Shown: positions 33,239 to 42,917 of the stretch, in pieces | How the letters are laid out: each line of letters starts with the position of its first letter | Numbering within the stretch: position 1 is the first letter of the stretch | Source of the DNA: Pseudoxanthomonas sp. CF125 | Lineage (GTDB): Bacteria > Pseudomonadota > Gammaproteobacteria > Xanthomonadales > Xanthomonadaceae | DNA: 64,000 bases | Direction of reading: 5' to 3' | NCBI RefSeq assembly: GCF_900104085.1 | Contig: NZ_FNLD01000003.1 | Location: 1-64,000 of the forward strand | The notes under the pieces: generated by a model | Seen by the model: only the letters and a program-made list of their open reading frames with translations | Database searches by the model: none | Told to the model about the DNA's origin: nothing | Program-made: the position numbers and the translations under genes

Positions 33239-36200
33239 TCTCTCCCCTCTTTTTTCCCTTCGTGGACTCAACGATAACGGGCTTACTATAGTTTCCTTGT
33301 CCCCACGCTTTATCGGTTTGTTTGCGTATATCGTTTGGCTTCCCATCGACGCCGATTAAGGGAGGCAGGTATCCTGTGTAGGAGCTATGCGATTTAGGGA
33401 AGCTCCCATCATTCTTTTCGGCCGTCGCGGGATTCCTGCCAATCCACCTAGCAACGAGGTCAGTGGGGTGCGTCGACTGAGACACTTCACCCCAGCCATT
33501 ACCCACTTTACTCACCAAACTATCTGCTTCCTGCGCATTGCCAGCTGCGCCGTTGTATCGCACGGAGCCGATCGGCATCCCTGTGATTCCTTGGCGGTTT
33601 AAATCGCCCAATGCATTCGTCATCGTCATTCCGCCGCGGCTGTGATTTACACTGCTCACGACCCCTCCTTGCTCATTGGCGATCCTCAGGAATTCCTGAT
33701 TTGTTTGCGAAGCGCTTGTCAAAGGTAGTGCACCACCCAGCAGGTCATTTAGCTTGTCATAGCCGGCGTACAAAACTTCGGCTACCGGGTTACCCGTGTA
33801 CGGATTAAGAATGTGGTACACACCTTGCTCGTTCGCTTCGTTGCTGTTCTGCTTGGCGCCAGTCGCTAATGCATATTCCTCCGCATTGAAAATTCCGTTG
33901 TTGAACACGTAGAGCTTGCCATCGCCCACGGCAACCTGATTCATATCAACTTCGCGCTGCGTGCAGTTCTGCCCGCCCGCATCGCACTTTTGCAGGACAA
34001 TCTTGCTGTCGGCAGTAGCGGTGCGACGCACTAAGTCCATCTGAGCGAGTGTCTGCCCTAGCAGGGCATCACTCAGATCCGGCCCAGTGAACACGGCCAT
34101 CGCCGCGGTGTCGAGCCACATGGCGTTCTTCTGCAACTTGTCTGCCTCATCGTCCAGACGCTCGGACTCCTCGGTTTCCACGCCACCGTTGGCCATACGA
34201 ATTTCGCGGGCTTGATCGCGTTTGTCGTCTGCTCGCGCGTACAGCTCCGCTTTGGCCTCCTGACGGTTCTGATCAAATGCTTGTGTCACCTGCGCCTGCA
34301 GATCGATTTCCTTCCGCACCTCTGCCGTATCGAACTTATTGGCCAATGCACCACTATTCTCGGCCACCGTGTCGGTGGTGGTCGTAGTGGTGATCTCTGT
34401 TTTTATCTGATCCGCGGTCTTGCCGGTGGCCGCTTGGCCATCCATATCGGTGATCGTAATGTTGCGGGTGTTGATACCACTGTGGGTCGTGCTGCTTTGA
34501 TGATCACCGTCGCTACCGTAGCCGACGGACTTGCTGGCGGTGGAGCCTCCTGCCTTGCCGTCCGCCGAGCCTTGCGCCAGTTGGTGCTCGCCTTGCTCTC
34601 CACTGCCATTCTTCCCCATGCTACCGCTCAGCCCAAAGGCCGAAGCGTCATAGTCGGCATGGTTCTCGATGTCACTGCTGGTCAGGATGCCCGTGCTGAA
34701 GCGATTGTTGCCTGCCTCTTCTGCCGTCTGCGTACTGGTGATGATTCCGCCTTTTAGATCGGTGTTGCCCTTCACGTTAACGGCGTAACCACCGTTGCCG
34801 GCCAGGATGCCGCTTTGCTCGGTGACACTGGCATAGTCCGAGTCGATCTTGGATTGGTTGTAGCTGGCACTGACCGAGACCCCATAACCGGCGGTCACTT
34901 GGGCGCTAGCGTCCATCTGGTCGCTCTTGTAGGTCTCGGTGTCCTGCAGGCTTTCGATGACCAACTTGTTGGCATTGACTTCGACGCGCTCGCCACTGAC
35001 TTGTCCGCCACGGATCGTGGTGGTGCCGCCACTGGTCAGAGTCGTAGTACCGCCGCTGCCCACATGGGAGTTGACGTTGGTGACGGTCTGGCCATCGCTA
35101 TCGCCTTTGCCCACATTGCCACCAGCAGTGATGCCTGCCGCCCAGCCACCGGAGCCATAGCTGATGGCCACACCGACATTCCAGCCGCTGGAATTGTTCT
35201 CGGTTTGCTGGTCGAACGCGCTTTGCGCGGCGACGATGTCGATGGCGTCGTCCGCGGTCAAGCTTGTACCGGCACCGCCATACACCTCAGAGCCGGAGAT
35301 GCGGATATCCGAGTCTTCGCCGGCGCCGGTCGCCGTAATGTCAACGCGACCGCCCGCCTGGACGGAACTGCCTACCACCTCGCTGGTCTTGGCGGTGACC
35401 TCATTCTGTGACTTTTGCGAACCGTAGGTGATGGAGACGCTGGCAGCTTGACCGCTCATCGCACTGGACGCAGCCCCCGCTGCTTGATAGGCATCGTAGG
35501 CGGTATTGGCAGCGGCCATTGCGTTGACACGGCTGTCCTTGCTCTGGCCCACGGTCTTGGATGAGTTATAGGCGGCCATCGCCGCATCGACTACGGGAGC
35601 CGAGGCGCCCACGCTCAAGCCGCTTTGTTTGCTCTTTTCTATCGAGTGATAGGTCGAAGTGTCGTAGGCCTCTTCTATATTCACGGTTTGACCGGCGATG
35701 AGGATGCCGCCTTCCGGCGAGGCTATCGTTGAGCCTTGGATATGCACGGCGCCTTCGCTGGCCGTGATCTTGGTGTCACCCTGCAGGCTGCCGACCGTCG
35801 AGCCCCGAACCGTGCTGCTATTCGAATGGACATCGGTTTCGTTCTTCTTGGAACCGATGGTGAAGCTTGCACCATTGCCCGAGAACACACCGGAGGTTTT
35901 TTTGCGGCTTGAGTGCTCCTCGGTGCTTTCGTCGGTGGCATTGATAATCTCAACGCCCTTGGTACCAGAGATCGTCGTTCCGTACGTACTTACGACATCG
36001 GAGCCTTCGATCGTTACCACATTGCCGGCTTTGATTGCCACCGTCTCGCCACTGAGCGTGGAGCCCACCGCCGAGTTGTCGATCACCTTGTCATGCGTAG
36101 TGGTGGTCTTGCTGCTAAGGAAGCCGGACTTCTTCTTGCTGGCATCCACTTCCAGCACATGCTGCTCGCTGGTCGTCGTCAGGTTCACATCCCTCCCAGC

Positions 36201-39200
36201 CGCCAGGGCGATACCGCCCTGCTCACTGACCACCGAAGCCGCCTGCAAATTGATGTCCTGCCCAGCCTGCAACGCGATGTTGCCCCCGGCAGTGAACTGG
36301 CTGCCCTTGACCGTCTGGTCCGAGCTGGACGCCACCAGCGAGTGCTTCCTGCCCTTGTCCTGCACTTCGGCGGTCTGCACATCGGTGGCGGTCAGGCTGT
36401 TGATGTCGTTGCCCGCCACTACGGCCAAGGCCTGCCCGGCGCTCACCTGCGCCGCCGTGGCGTTGACGTTGTTGCCGGCCTGCAACACCACATCGCCTGC
36501 GCCCTGCACCGTGGTGCCCACCTGCATGGTCGTGCTGCTGCGCCGATAGTCGCCGTCGTCGGCGGTGGTGCCGGTGCTGCGGCTGGTGGTGAGCGTAGTC
36601 AGATTCAAATCGCCGCCGGCTGACAGGCGAGTGATGCCATCGGTGCCTGCATTGACGACCTGCGCCGCCTGCAGATTCACATCCCCGCCCGCGCTGACCG
36701 ACAGCACGCCCAACCCGCCGGGGTTGGTGACATACAACCCAGCCACACGATTGAGATCGGTGTTGCTGTACTGACGGGTGCCGCCGCCTTGCTGCGTCTG
36801 CGTGGTGGAAGCCACCGTAACGTTGCCGCCGGCCTGCACGTTCAACACCTCGCCCGCGGTGACCGTACTGCCGATAACGTTGACATCGTGCACCGCCTGC
36901 AGCCCCACCGACCGGCCGCTGATCGCACCGCCGGCCAGATTGTCGATATTGGCCGCATTGATCGACACCACCTGGCGCCCGGCGATGTCGCCGGTGTTGA
37001 CCAGATTGCCGCTCAACTTCAGATTGACGTTTGCGCCCGCCAGCAGCGCTCCGTTTTCATGCAGATCGCCGGGCCGCAGGCGCAGGTACACCTGCGGCAC
37101 CAGCGCCGTGGCGGTGCTGCCATCGGGCAGCGTGACGGTCTGCTCAACCAGCCACACGATATCGCTGGTCAACTGCGCCATCTGCGCTGCGCTCAGCGCC
37201 ACGCCCGGGCGCAAGCCGAACTGTTGCGCGAACAAGGCGCCGGCGCTCATCAACGCCCGGAACTGGTCCTCCTCGTTGCCGTAACCTTCCAGGAAACGCC
37301 GGCCGGTCAGCTGGCCGATCTGCTCGCGGATGAGTTTCTGTTCGTAGTAGCCATCGCCCAGGCGCTTGTGCACGCTGGCCGGATCCAGGCCCAGCGCATC
37401 CAGCAGATAGTCCGAACCCAGCCAATGGCGATAGTCGGCAAAACGTGGATCGGTCTCCACCAGATACTGGCCGCCATTGGGCGTGATCTGGAACAGGCTG
37501 CTGGTGGGCAGCTGCATGTTGAGGATGCCGGTGGCGACGTTGCCGGGAGTGGCGCCGCCGGCGTTGCCAACAGTCGCGCCCGTTGCCGTGCCCGGGCCAT
37601 TGACCGAAGTGCCACCGCCAACGGGGCCCGTACCGGTGCCATGCGCGTTGAGAGTGGCCAAGCCAGCGCCGTCCTGCACGTTGGGCGCATCGCGGCCGTC
37701 GTTGAGGTTGCTCAGGTCGCCCACGTCCACCGTCAAGCTGCCGCCACTGGTGATGACGCCGCCTACCTGTCCGGTCTGTTCGGAAATGGAAGGATTGCTC
37801 CAGGCCTGGGTGGTGCCGTTATAAGCATGGGTGACATTGTTGAAATCGTAGGTGCGGTAAAGCGTCTGGCCCACGTTGGTCACGCTGGCCGCGCCGGTGA
37901 GACCTTCGATGGCCAGGTTGCCGCCCGCAGCGATCTGCCCGTACTGGTTGAGCAGCGCGTCGGTGCCAATGCGCATGTCGCCACCGGCGTGGATCACCGC
38001 CACCGCACCGGCGCCGGGCGCCAGCACGTCTTCGGTCACCGCCTGGGTGGCGATGCGGTATTCCTCGTTTTCGCCCAGGCTCGCCCCGCGCACCATGTTG
38101 GTGAGGATGTGGTCCGGATCGGCGTACTGGTACTGCCCCCACAACTGGACGCAATTGGTGGTGCAGGTGCCGTAGGCGCTGGAGTAGTTCAGCGTATCGT
38201 CCACGTAAGTGAACGCCGGATCGCCGGGCTGCTGCGCCGCTACTTCAGTGAACGGATCATCGGCGCCCGCTGCCACCTGATCGGGGTTTGCCTGTCCATC
38301 CTGACGGCCGAAGTAATAGATCGTCACCGTACCGTCTTCGGCTTGCGCACGCGAACGTTCGCCGAGTGCGCCATACAGGCCGCCGCGACCGAAGAAATAC
38401 ACGCTTGTCTGTGGTGTCAGCCGGATGACTGCGCGCCGTACGGTATAGCCATCTGGCGTGACATACGGCTCGTCCTCCAGAATGTCGTCGGGATGCAGGT
38501 AGTAGACGTTGCTGGCTTCGTAATTGCTGGTGCTACTGATGTCGGATGAGGCGTTGGGCCCGTTGTTGCGCCAGGTCGGCTGATCCAGCCGCACCGGTGC
38601 CTTGACGGTCGTGGTCTGGGTGATGACCACGTTCTGGCGCACGTTGTTGACGGCCTGCGCCTGCATGTCCAGGTCGCCGGCCACCTCAATGGTGGAACTG
38701 AGGTTGTCGATGACATTGGCCGTGCCCGTGGCCGACAAAGCCGCATCCAGCGCGCCGCCGATGCGGGCGTTGCCGTCGCTGTAGACCAGGCCGCCGCCGC
38801 TGTTGGTCAGGCTGCCTGCGCCGATATCCAACTGCTGACGCGCGGCGATGGTGCCGGTGCGGGTGGCGCCGCCCACGGTTTCCTCGTGGTTGTGCAGTTC
38901 GCCCGCTTCTATCGCGACATGGTCGCCATACACGCGCCCGGTGCCCAGGTTGTCCAGGGTGCCGGCTTCGATATGGGTGGTGGCGCCATCGATCAGGCCG
39001 CGATTGGTCAGGGTGTCCTGCACGGCCAGATGGGTGAGGCCCATGCTGGTGAACTCACCGATGGCCGTGTTGTCGATGTTGGCCGCCCGCACGTCCAGGT
39101 TGCCGGCCTGCATCTTCGCTTCGTTGCGCACGTTGCCTGCGGTCGTCAGCGAGAGCGTGCCGTTGACGCTCATTTCTCCGGTATGCAGGAAGTCCTCCTG

Positions 39201-42200
39201 CAGCAGGACCGTCGCATCGCCCTGCGACAGCACCTTGCCATCGCCGCTCAAGGTACGGGCGGTCAGAGTCTGATTGCCGCCCGAGAGCAATGTGCCGGCG
39301 GTGTTGACGACACTATCGGCGCTGATATCCAACACTCCGCCCGATGAAACTTGACCGGCACCGTTGTCCAACAGGCCGCTGAGCGTCATGCGGCTCTGGG
39401 TGTCGGCGATCACCTGCCCCTGCCGGTTGTCCAGACTGCCGGCGTCCAGCTGCAATCGCGTGGCTTGCAGACCCAGCGCCGCGTTGGCCGCGGACAAGGT
39501 GTTGCGGTTGTCTACCGTGGCGGCAGTCACCGTCAACGCCTGCCCTGCGGCGACCAGACCGGCCTGGTTATCCAGGCCTCCCGTCAACGAGACCTGCGCA
39601 TCGCCGCCGGCCTGCACGGTGCCGCCGGCATTGGACAAGGCCGTGCCCACAACCGTCAGATTTTTGGCGCTACCCAATAATCCAGCCTGGGTATTGTCGA
39701 TGGAACCGGCGCTGAGCTGCGCATCGCCTTGAGCGAATACGACGCCGGCCTGGTTGTCGAATGCACCGCTGGCAATCTGCAATCGGCCGCTGCTGACGAT
39801 ACCGCCATTGCTTCCGGACTGCCGATTGATCAGCGCCTGTCCGGCAGTGTCGATGCTCAGGTCGCCGGCCGATTGCAGCCGCCCGGCCGTGTTGTGCAAA
39901 GCGCCGCTGCGGATGTCCATAGTGCCGGCCACGCTGCCCAGCGTACCGCCGTCGTTGTCCAGCACGCCGCCATGCGTATCCACCTGCAGTTGTGCGCCCA
40001 GGATGCTGCCAGCGGTGTTGATCAGGTTGGCGCTGCTCACGCGCAGGGCCTGCCCGGCCTGCACGGTGCCCGAGGTATTGTTGAAGCCAGCGGCGGACAC
40101 CAATTGCAGTTCGCTCCCCGCACCCAGCACGCCGGTACGGTTGTCCACTTCACCAGCCGTCAACTGCAGATCGCCGCCGCTGGCGACGAGGCCTTGATCG
40201 CGGTTGTCGAGCAGGCCATCGACGCCCAGCTCCAGCTTCGAAGCGCCTGCCGCTTGCAGGACGCCTGCCCGATTGTCGAGCGTTCCCGCACGCACCTGTG
40301 CATTGCCTGCGGTCAGAAGTTGGCCAGCGTTATTGTTCAGCAGGTCGGCGACCTGCACGACAGTGTCGCCCGACCCTGCTGCCTGCAACACACCGCCCGC
40401 GTTATTGAACGTATTGGCCGTCAGGTTCACCACGCCATTACTGGCGATGGCGCCGCCCACGTTGTCCAGCGCGTTGCCTACCTGCAATGACAGCGTGTCG
40501 GTTCCGGTGGCGGTCAGATGGCCGCCGGCCGTGGTCAGGTCATGGGTGTCGATGGCGATTTTCTTGGCCGAGGTGGTGCCCTCGCGCAGATCCGCGGTAT
40601 CGCCGGTCAAGATCAGCGCACCGTTGCTGACGAGGATGCCGCCCGCACCTTCCAGCGTCGTCGCGTCGATCGTCAACGTACCGGTGCCGGCATGCTGCAC
40701 GGCGCCGCCTGCGTTGCCGAACGTCGTGGCCCGGAGCTGCAGATCGCCGTTGCTGGCAATCGTGCCGCCCGCGCCGTTGTCCAAGGTGCTGGCGACGGCA
40801 ACCGTGCTGGCGTCCGCGCCGGTCGCGATCAGCTTGCCGCCGCGATTGTCGAACGCATTGGCGGTGACGGTGAACTGGGTAGCATTGAGCGTGGCGTTAC
40901 GGTGATCGACGGTATCCGCCTGCAACCTCAATGCACCGGCTGTCGCGACGGTACCGCCTGCGCCATGCAATGCGCCGGGCTGTAGATCGAAGCCCTGCGT
41001 GCCGGCGTGGCGAATGGCGCCGCCTTCGTTGACCAGCGTGCCCGCCGTCAACGCCAAGTGCGTCGCATTGGTAGCCAGGGCGCCATCGGTGTTGTCGAAG
41101 GTACCGGCCACTCGCAGCGCGGTATCCTGCGTACCGCTATGGAGGATCTCGCCGCCGCGGTTGGACACCGCTTGCGCGTTGAGGTCGAACGGCCCACCGA
41201 TGCTGAAACGGCCCGCATCGTTGTCGACCTGGTTCACCTGCAGCGTTGCCGCACCGGTGACCAGCAGTTCGCCGCTCGCGTTGCGCAAGTCGCCGCCGCC
41301 AAGGGTGAGCTGACGAAGACCGAGATGGCCGCCGTCGTTGTCCAGGCCCTGATCCGAAGCCAGATCGATGCCGCCGCCCACGATGATGCGCCCGCCGTCG
41401 TTGTCGAGCAGGCCGGCGATGTTCAGCGCGCCATCGGGCAGCGGCGTCACGGACGTTGAGCCGCCTGTGCCAGTCCCGGTCCCACCCTCTGCGCCACTGC
41501 CGCCTTCGCTGCCGCCCGAACCGGAACCCGTACTGCCGCCGCTGCCGCTTCCGCTTCCGCCCCCGCTACCGCCACCTTCCAACACGGGCATTCCGATGCG
41601 GCCAGCCTCACGGTTGGAGAGTGCACCGCTGTGCAGCGCCAACGCCTGCACGCCGGTCTGCTCGATCGCGCCGCCGTGGTTGCGCAGCGATTGCGCATCG
41701 ATCTGCACGCGCATCGCGTTGAGGGTGCCGCCGCTGTTGTCCACGTCCCGCGGGGTGACGACGATCAACTCGCGCGCCGCGCTGACCGTGCCGGCGTTGG
41801 CCATGCCACCGTTGGCATCGATGCGTGTGTTCTGTTTGGCCTGCAGCGTGCCGGTGTTCTCCAGCCGGCCATCGGCGGTAACGACCAGATCGCCGACCTG
41901 CGCGCCGATCGTGCCGGCATTGCGCACGCCCACGCCGCTTTCCGTGCCCAGCAGCGTAATCTTGCCGGCATACATGCCGCCCAGCGCGCTCACGTCCAAC
42001 GCAAACGCCGGCGCCGTACCAGTCGCAGCCGTTGCGGTTGCCTGTCCATCGGCGGTGACCATGTTCGTACCGGCCGTGACCTGCAACGTCTTCGCCCATA
42101 CACCTGCGTTGAGTTCCAGGGAGCGTGCGATCAGATCGGTGTAATCGGCCGTGCTGGCGTCCAGGCCGGCGCCGTCCACGCGCAACACGCCACCGCCGAC

Positions 42201-42833
42201 GCGGTAGCCGTCCAGTGCGCCGCCATTGAGAATCGGCGTGCCCGTGGTCAGCGTCACCCGATTGGCGTTGATGAAACCGCAGCCCGAGCAGCTGATGCCG
42301 GCCGGATTGGCGATCACCACCTGCGCGCGGTCGCCGCCGACTTCGATGTATCCATTCAACAGGCTGGGGTTGCTGCTGTTGACTTCGTTCAAGATCACCC
42401 GCGCAGTGCCGGTGGCCAGCCACGGATTACCCTGCACCCAGCCGCCAAGCTGCGTCTGCACGTTGGTGCGCGAATTGTTGAGAATCGCGCCTTGCGCGTT
42501 CACATCGAATTGGCGGTAGGTGTTGTGCGAGACGCCGGCCGCACTGGGGGTCTGGATGTTGATCACCGGCACCCCGTTGGGCGCATTGATCACTGTCGGC
42601 CGCTGGTTGCCCGGCGCGGCGGGGTCGGCCACGACCTGGGCGAAGGCCGGCACCGTCGTCACCCACCCCAGCGCGATCCACAGCGCAAAACGCATCGTCG
42701 GCACCGTCGCCTCCGCCGCCTGCGGAGAGGCGGCTTTGTCTCCCTGCCCGCCGGGCCGGCGCGCAATCTCGGCCACGACCTGCAGCAGGCCCAGGGCACG
42801 GTTGAAGACGATGCGATGGAGATGCTTGTTCAT
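33180..42833 (-). CDS. Two-partner-secretion filamentous haemagglutinin / CdiA-like exoprotein
   Basis: The protein has 3,217 residues. The start has AAGGAAG upstream. The N-terminus has an extended signal peptide region (MNKHLHRIVFNRALGLLQVV, cleavage near PAFAQ at about residue 65). A TPS secretion domain follows at about 65-320 (PVINIQTPSAAGVSHNTYRQF, NPAGISCSGCGF). Then comes a Gly/Ser linker at about 420-465, long N-x-G-G-x-L/DNxxG beta-helix repeats to about 1,350, haemagglutinin repeats with QAGxDINLQAASVV-type units to about 2,600, and a non-repetitive C-terminus. No clear VENN motif is seen; the nearest is VAENS near 2,820. At about 3,062, VNHSRGGMTMTNAL looks like an alpha/beta-hydrolase nucleophile elbow, so the tip may be a lipase or esterase toxin. 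It is exported by the gene just upstream. Confidence 0.9.
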   Translation of the reverse strand: MNKHLHRIVFNRALGLLQVVAEIARRPGGQGDKAASPQAAEATVPTMRFALWIALGWVTTVPAFAQVVADPAAPGNQRPTVINAPNGVPVINIQTPSAAGVSHNTYRQFDVNAQGAILNNSRTNVQTQLGGWVQGNPWLATGTARVILNEVNSSNPSLLNGYIEVGGDRAQVVIANPAGISCSGCGFINANRVTLTTGTPILNGGALDGYRVGGGVLRVDGAGLDASTADYTDLIARSLELNAGVWAKTLQVTAGTNMVTADGQATATAATGTAPAFALDVSALGGMYAGKITLLGTESGVGVRNAGTIGAQVGDLVVTADGRLENTGTLQAKQNTRIDANGGMANAGTVSAARELIVVTPRDVDNSGGTLNAMRVQIDAQSLRNHGGAIEQTGVQALALHSGALSNREAGRIGMPVLEGGGSGGGSGSGSGGSTGSGSGGSEGGSGAEGGTGTGTGGSTSVTPLPDGALNIAGLLDNDGGRIIVGGGIDLASDQGLDNDGGHLGLRQLTLGGGDLRNASGELLVTGAATLQVNQVDNDAGRFSIGGPFDLNAQAVSNRGGEILHSGTQDTALRVAGTFDNTDGALATNATHLALTAGTLVNEGGAIRHAGTQGFDLQPGALHGAGGTVATAGALRLQADTVDHRNATLNATQFTVTANAFDNRGGKLIATGADASTVAVASTLDNGAGGTIASNGDLQLRATTFGNAGGAVQHAGTGTLTIDATTLEGAGGILVSNGALILTGDTADLREGTTSAKKIAIDTHDLTTAGGHLTATGTDTLSLQVGNALDNVGGAIASNGVVNLTANTFNNAGGVLQAAGSGDTVVQVADLLNNNAGQLLTAGNAQVRAGTLDNRAGVLQAAGASKLELGVDGLLDNRDQGLVASGGDLQLTAGEVDNRTGVLGAGSELQLVSAAGFNNTSGTVQAGQALRVSSANLINTAGSILGAQLQVDTHGGVLDNDGGTLGSVAGTMDIRSGALHNTAGRLQSAGDLSIDTAGQALINRQSGSNGGIVSSGRLQIASGAFDNQAGVVFAQGDAQLSAGSIDNTQAGLLGSAKNLTVVGTALSNAGGTVQAGGDAQVSLTGGLDNQAGLVAAGQALTVTAATVDNRNTLSAANAALGLQATRLQLDAGSLDNRQGQVIADTQSRMTLSGLLDNGAGQVSSGGVLDISADSVVNTAGTLLSGGNQTLTARTLSGDGKVLSQGDATVLLQEDFLHTGEMSVNGTLSLTTAGNVRNEAKMQAGNLDVRAANIDNTAIGEFTSMGLTHLAVQDTLTNRGLIDGATTHIEAGTLDNLGTGRVYGDHVAIEAGELHNHEETVGGATRTGTIAARQQLDIGAGSLTNSGGGLVYSDGNARIGGALDAALSATGTANVIDNLSSTIEVAGDLDMQAQAVNNVRQNVVITQTTTVKAPVRLDQPTWRNNGPNASSDISSTSNYEASNVYYLHPDDILEDEPYVTPDGYTVRRAVIRLTPQTSVYFFGRGGLYGALGERSRAQAEDGTVTIYYFGRQDGQANPDQVAAGADDPFTEVAAQQPGDPAFTYVDDTLNYSSAYGTCTTNCVQLWGQYQYADPDHILTNMVRGASLGENEEYRIATQAVTEDVLAPGAGAVAVIHAGGDMRIGTDALLNQYGQIAAGGNLAIEGLTGAASVTNVGQTLYRTYDFNNVTHAYNGTTQAWSNPSISEQTGQVGGVITSGGSLTVDVGDLSNLNDGRDAPNVQDGAGLATLNAHGTGTGPVGGGTSVNGPGTATGATVGNAGGATPGNVATGILNMQLPTSSLFQITPNGGQYLVETDPRFADYRHWLGSDYLLDALGLDPASVHKRLGDGYYEQKLIREQIGQLTGRRFLEGYGNEEDQFRALMSAGALFAQQFGLRPGVALSAAQMAQLTSDIVWLVEQTVTLPDGSTATALVPQVYLRLRPGDLHENGALLAGANVNLKLSGNLVNTGDIAGRQVVSINAANIDNLAGGAISGRSVGLQAVHDVNVIGSTVTAGEVLNVQAGGNVTVASTTQTQQGGGTRQYSNTDLNRVAGLYVTNPGGLGVLSVSAGGDVNLQAAQVVNAGTDGITRLSAGGDLNLTTLTTSRSTGTTADDGDYRRSSTTMQVGTTVQGAGDVVLQAGNNVNATAAQVSAGQALAVVAGNDINSLTATDVQTAEVQDKGRKHSLVASSSDQTVKGSQFTAGGNIALQAGQDINLQAASVVSEQGGIALAAGRDVNLTTTSEQHVLEVDASKKKSGFLSSKTTTTHDKVIDNSAVGSTLSGETVAIKAGNVVTIEGSDVVSTYGTTISGTKGVEIINATDESTEEHSSRKKTSGVFSGNGASFTIGSKKNETDVHSNSSTVRGSTVGSLQGDTKITASEGAVHIQGSTIASPEGGILIAGQTVNIEEAYDTSTYHSIEKSKQSGLSVGASAPVVDAAMAAYNSSKTVGQSKDSRVNAMAAANTAYDAYQAAGAASSAMSGQAASVSITYGSQKSQNEVTAKTSEVVGSSVQAGGRVDITATGAGEDSDIRISGSEVYGGAGTSLTADDAIDIVAAQSAFDQQTENNSSGWNVGVAISYGSGGWAAGITAGGNVGKGDSDGQTVTNVNSHVGSGGTTTLTSGGTTTIRGGQVSGERVEVNANKLVIESLQDTETYKSDQMDASAQVTAGYGVSVSASYNQSKIDSDYASVTEQSGILAGNGGYAVNVKGNTDLKGGIITSTQTAEEAGNNRFSTGILTSSDIENHADYDASAFGLSGSMGKNGSGEQGEHQLAQGSADGKAGGSTASKSVGYGSDGDHQSSTTHSGINTRNITITDMDGQAATGKTADQIKTEITTTTTTDTVAENSGALANKFDTAEVRKEIDLQAQVTQAFDQNRQEAKAELYARADDKRDQAREIRMANGGVETEESERLDDEADKLQKNAMWLDTAAMAVFTGPDLSDALLGQTLAQMDLVRRTATADSKIVLQKCDAGGQNCTQREVDMNQVAVGDGKLYVFNNGIFNAEEYALATGAKQNSNEANEQGVYHILNPYTGNPVAEVLYAGYDKLNDLLGGALPLTSASQTNQEFLRIANEQGGVVSSVNHSRGGMTMTNALGDLNRQGITGMPIGSVRYNGAAGNAQEADSLVSKVGNGWGEVSQSTHPTDLVARWIGRNPATAEKNDGSFPKSHSSYTGYLPPLIGVDGKPNDIRKQTDKAWGQGNYSKPVIVESTKGKKRGENENWRVTICRLHRSHGCWM

Positions 42834-42917
42834 GCGAAGTGCTTCCTTGACTTGTTCATACGAGAGGCTTCCTTGGTTACATCCACGACGCGGTGCGGTG
42901 AATCGCGCCGCGCGCGA

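Noticed and set aside
36100-42100. Direct repeats within the haemagglutinin gene as a possible CRISPR or satellite
   Set aside because: The repeats are codon-phased beta-helix units of one protein, unequal in length and sequence.
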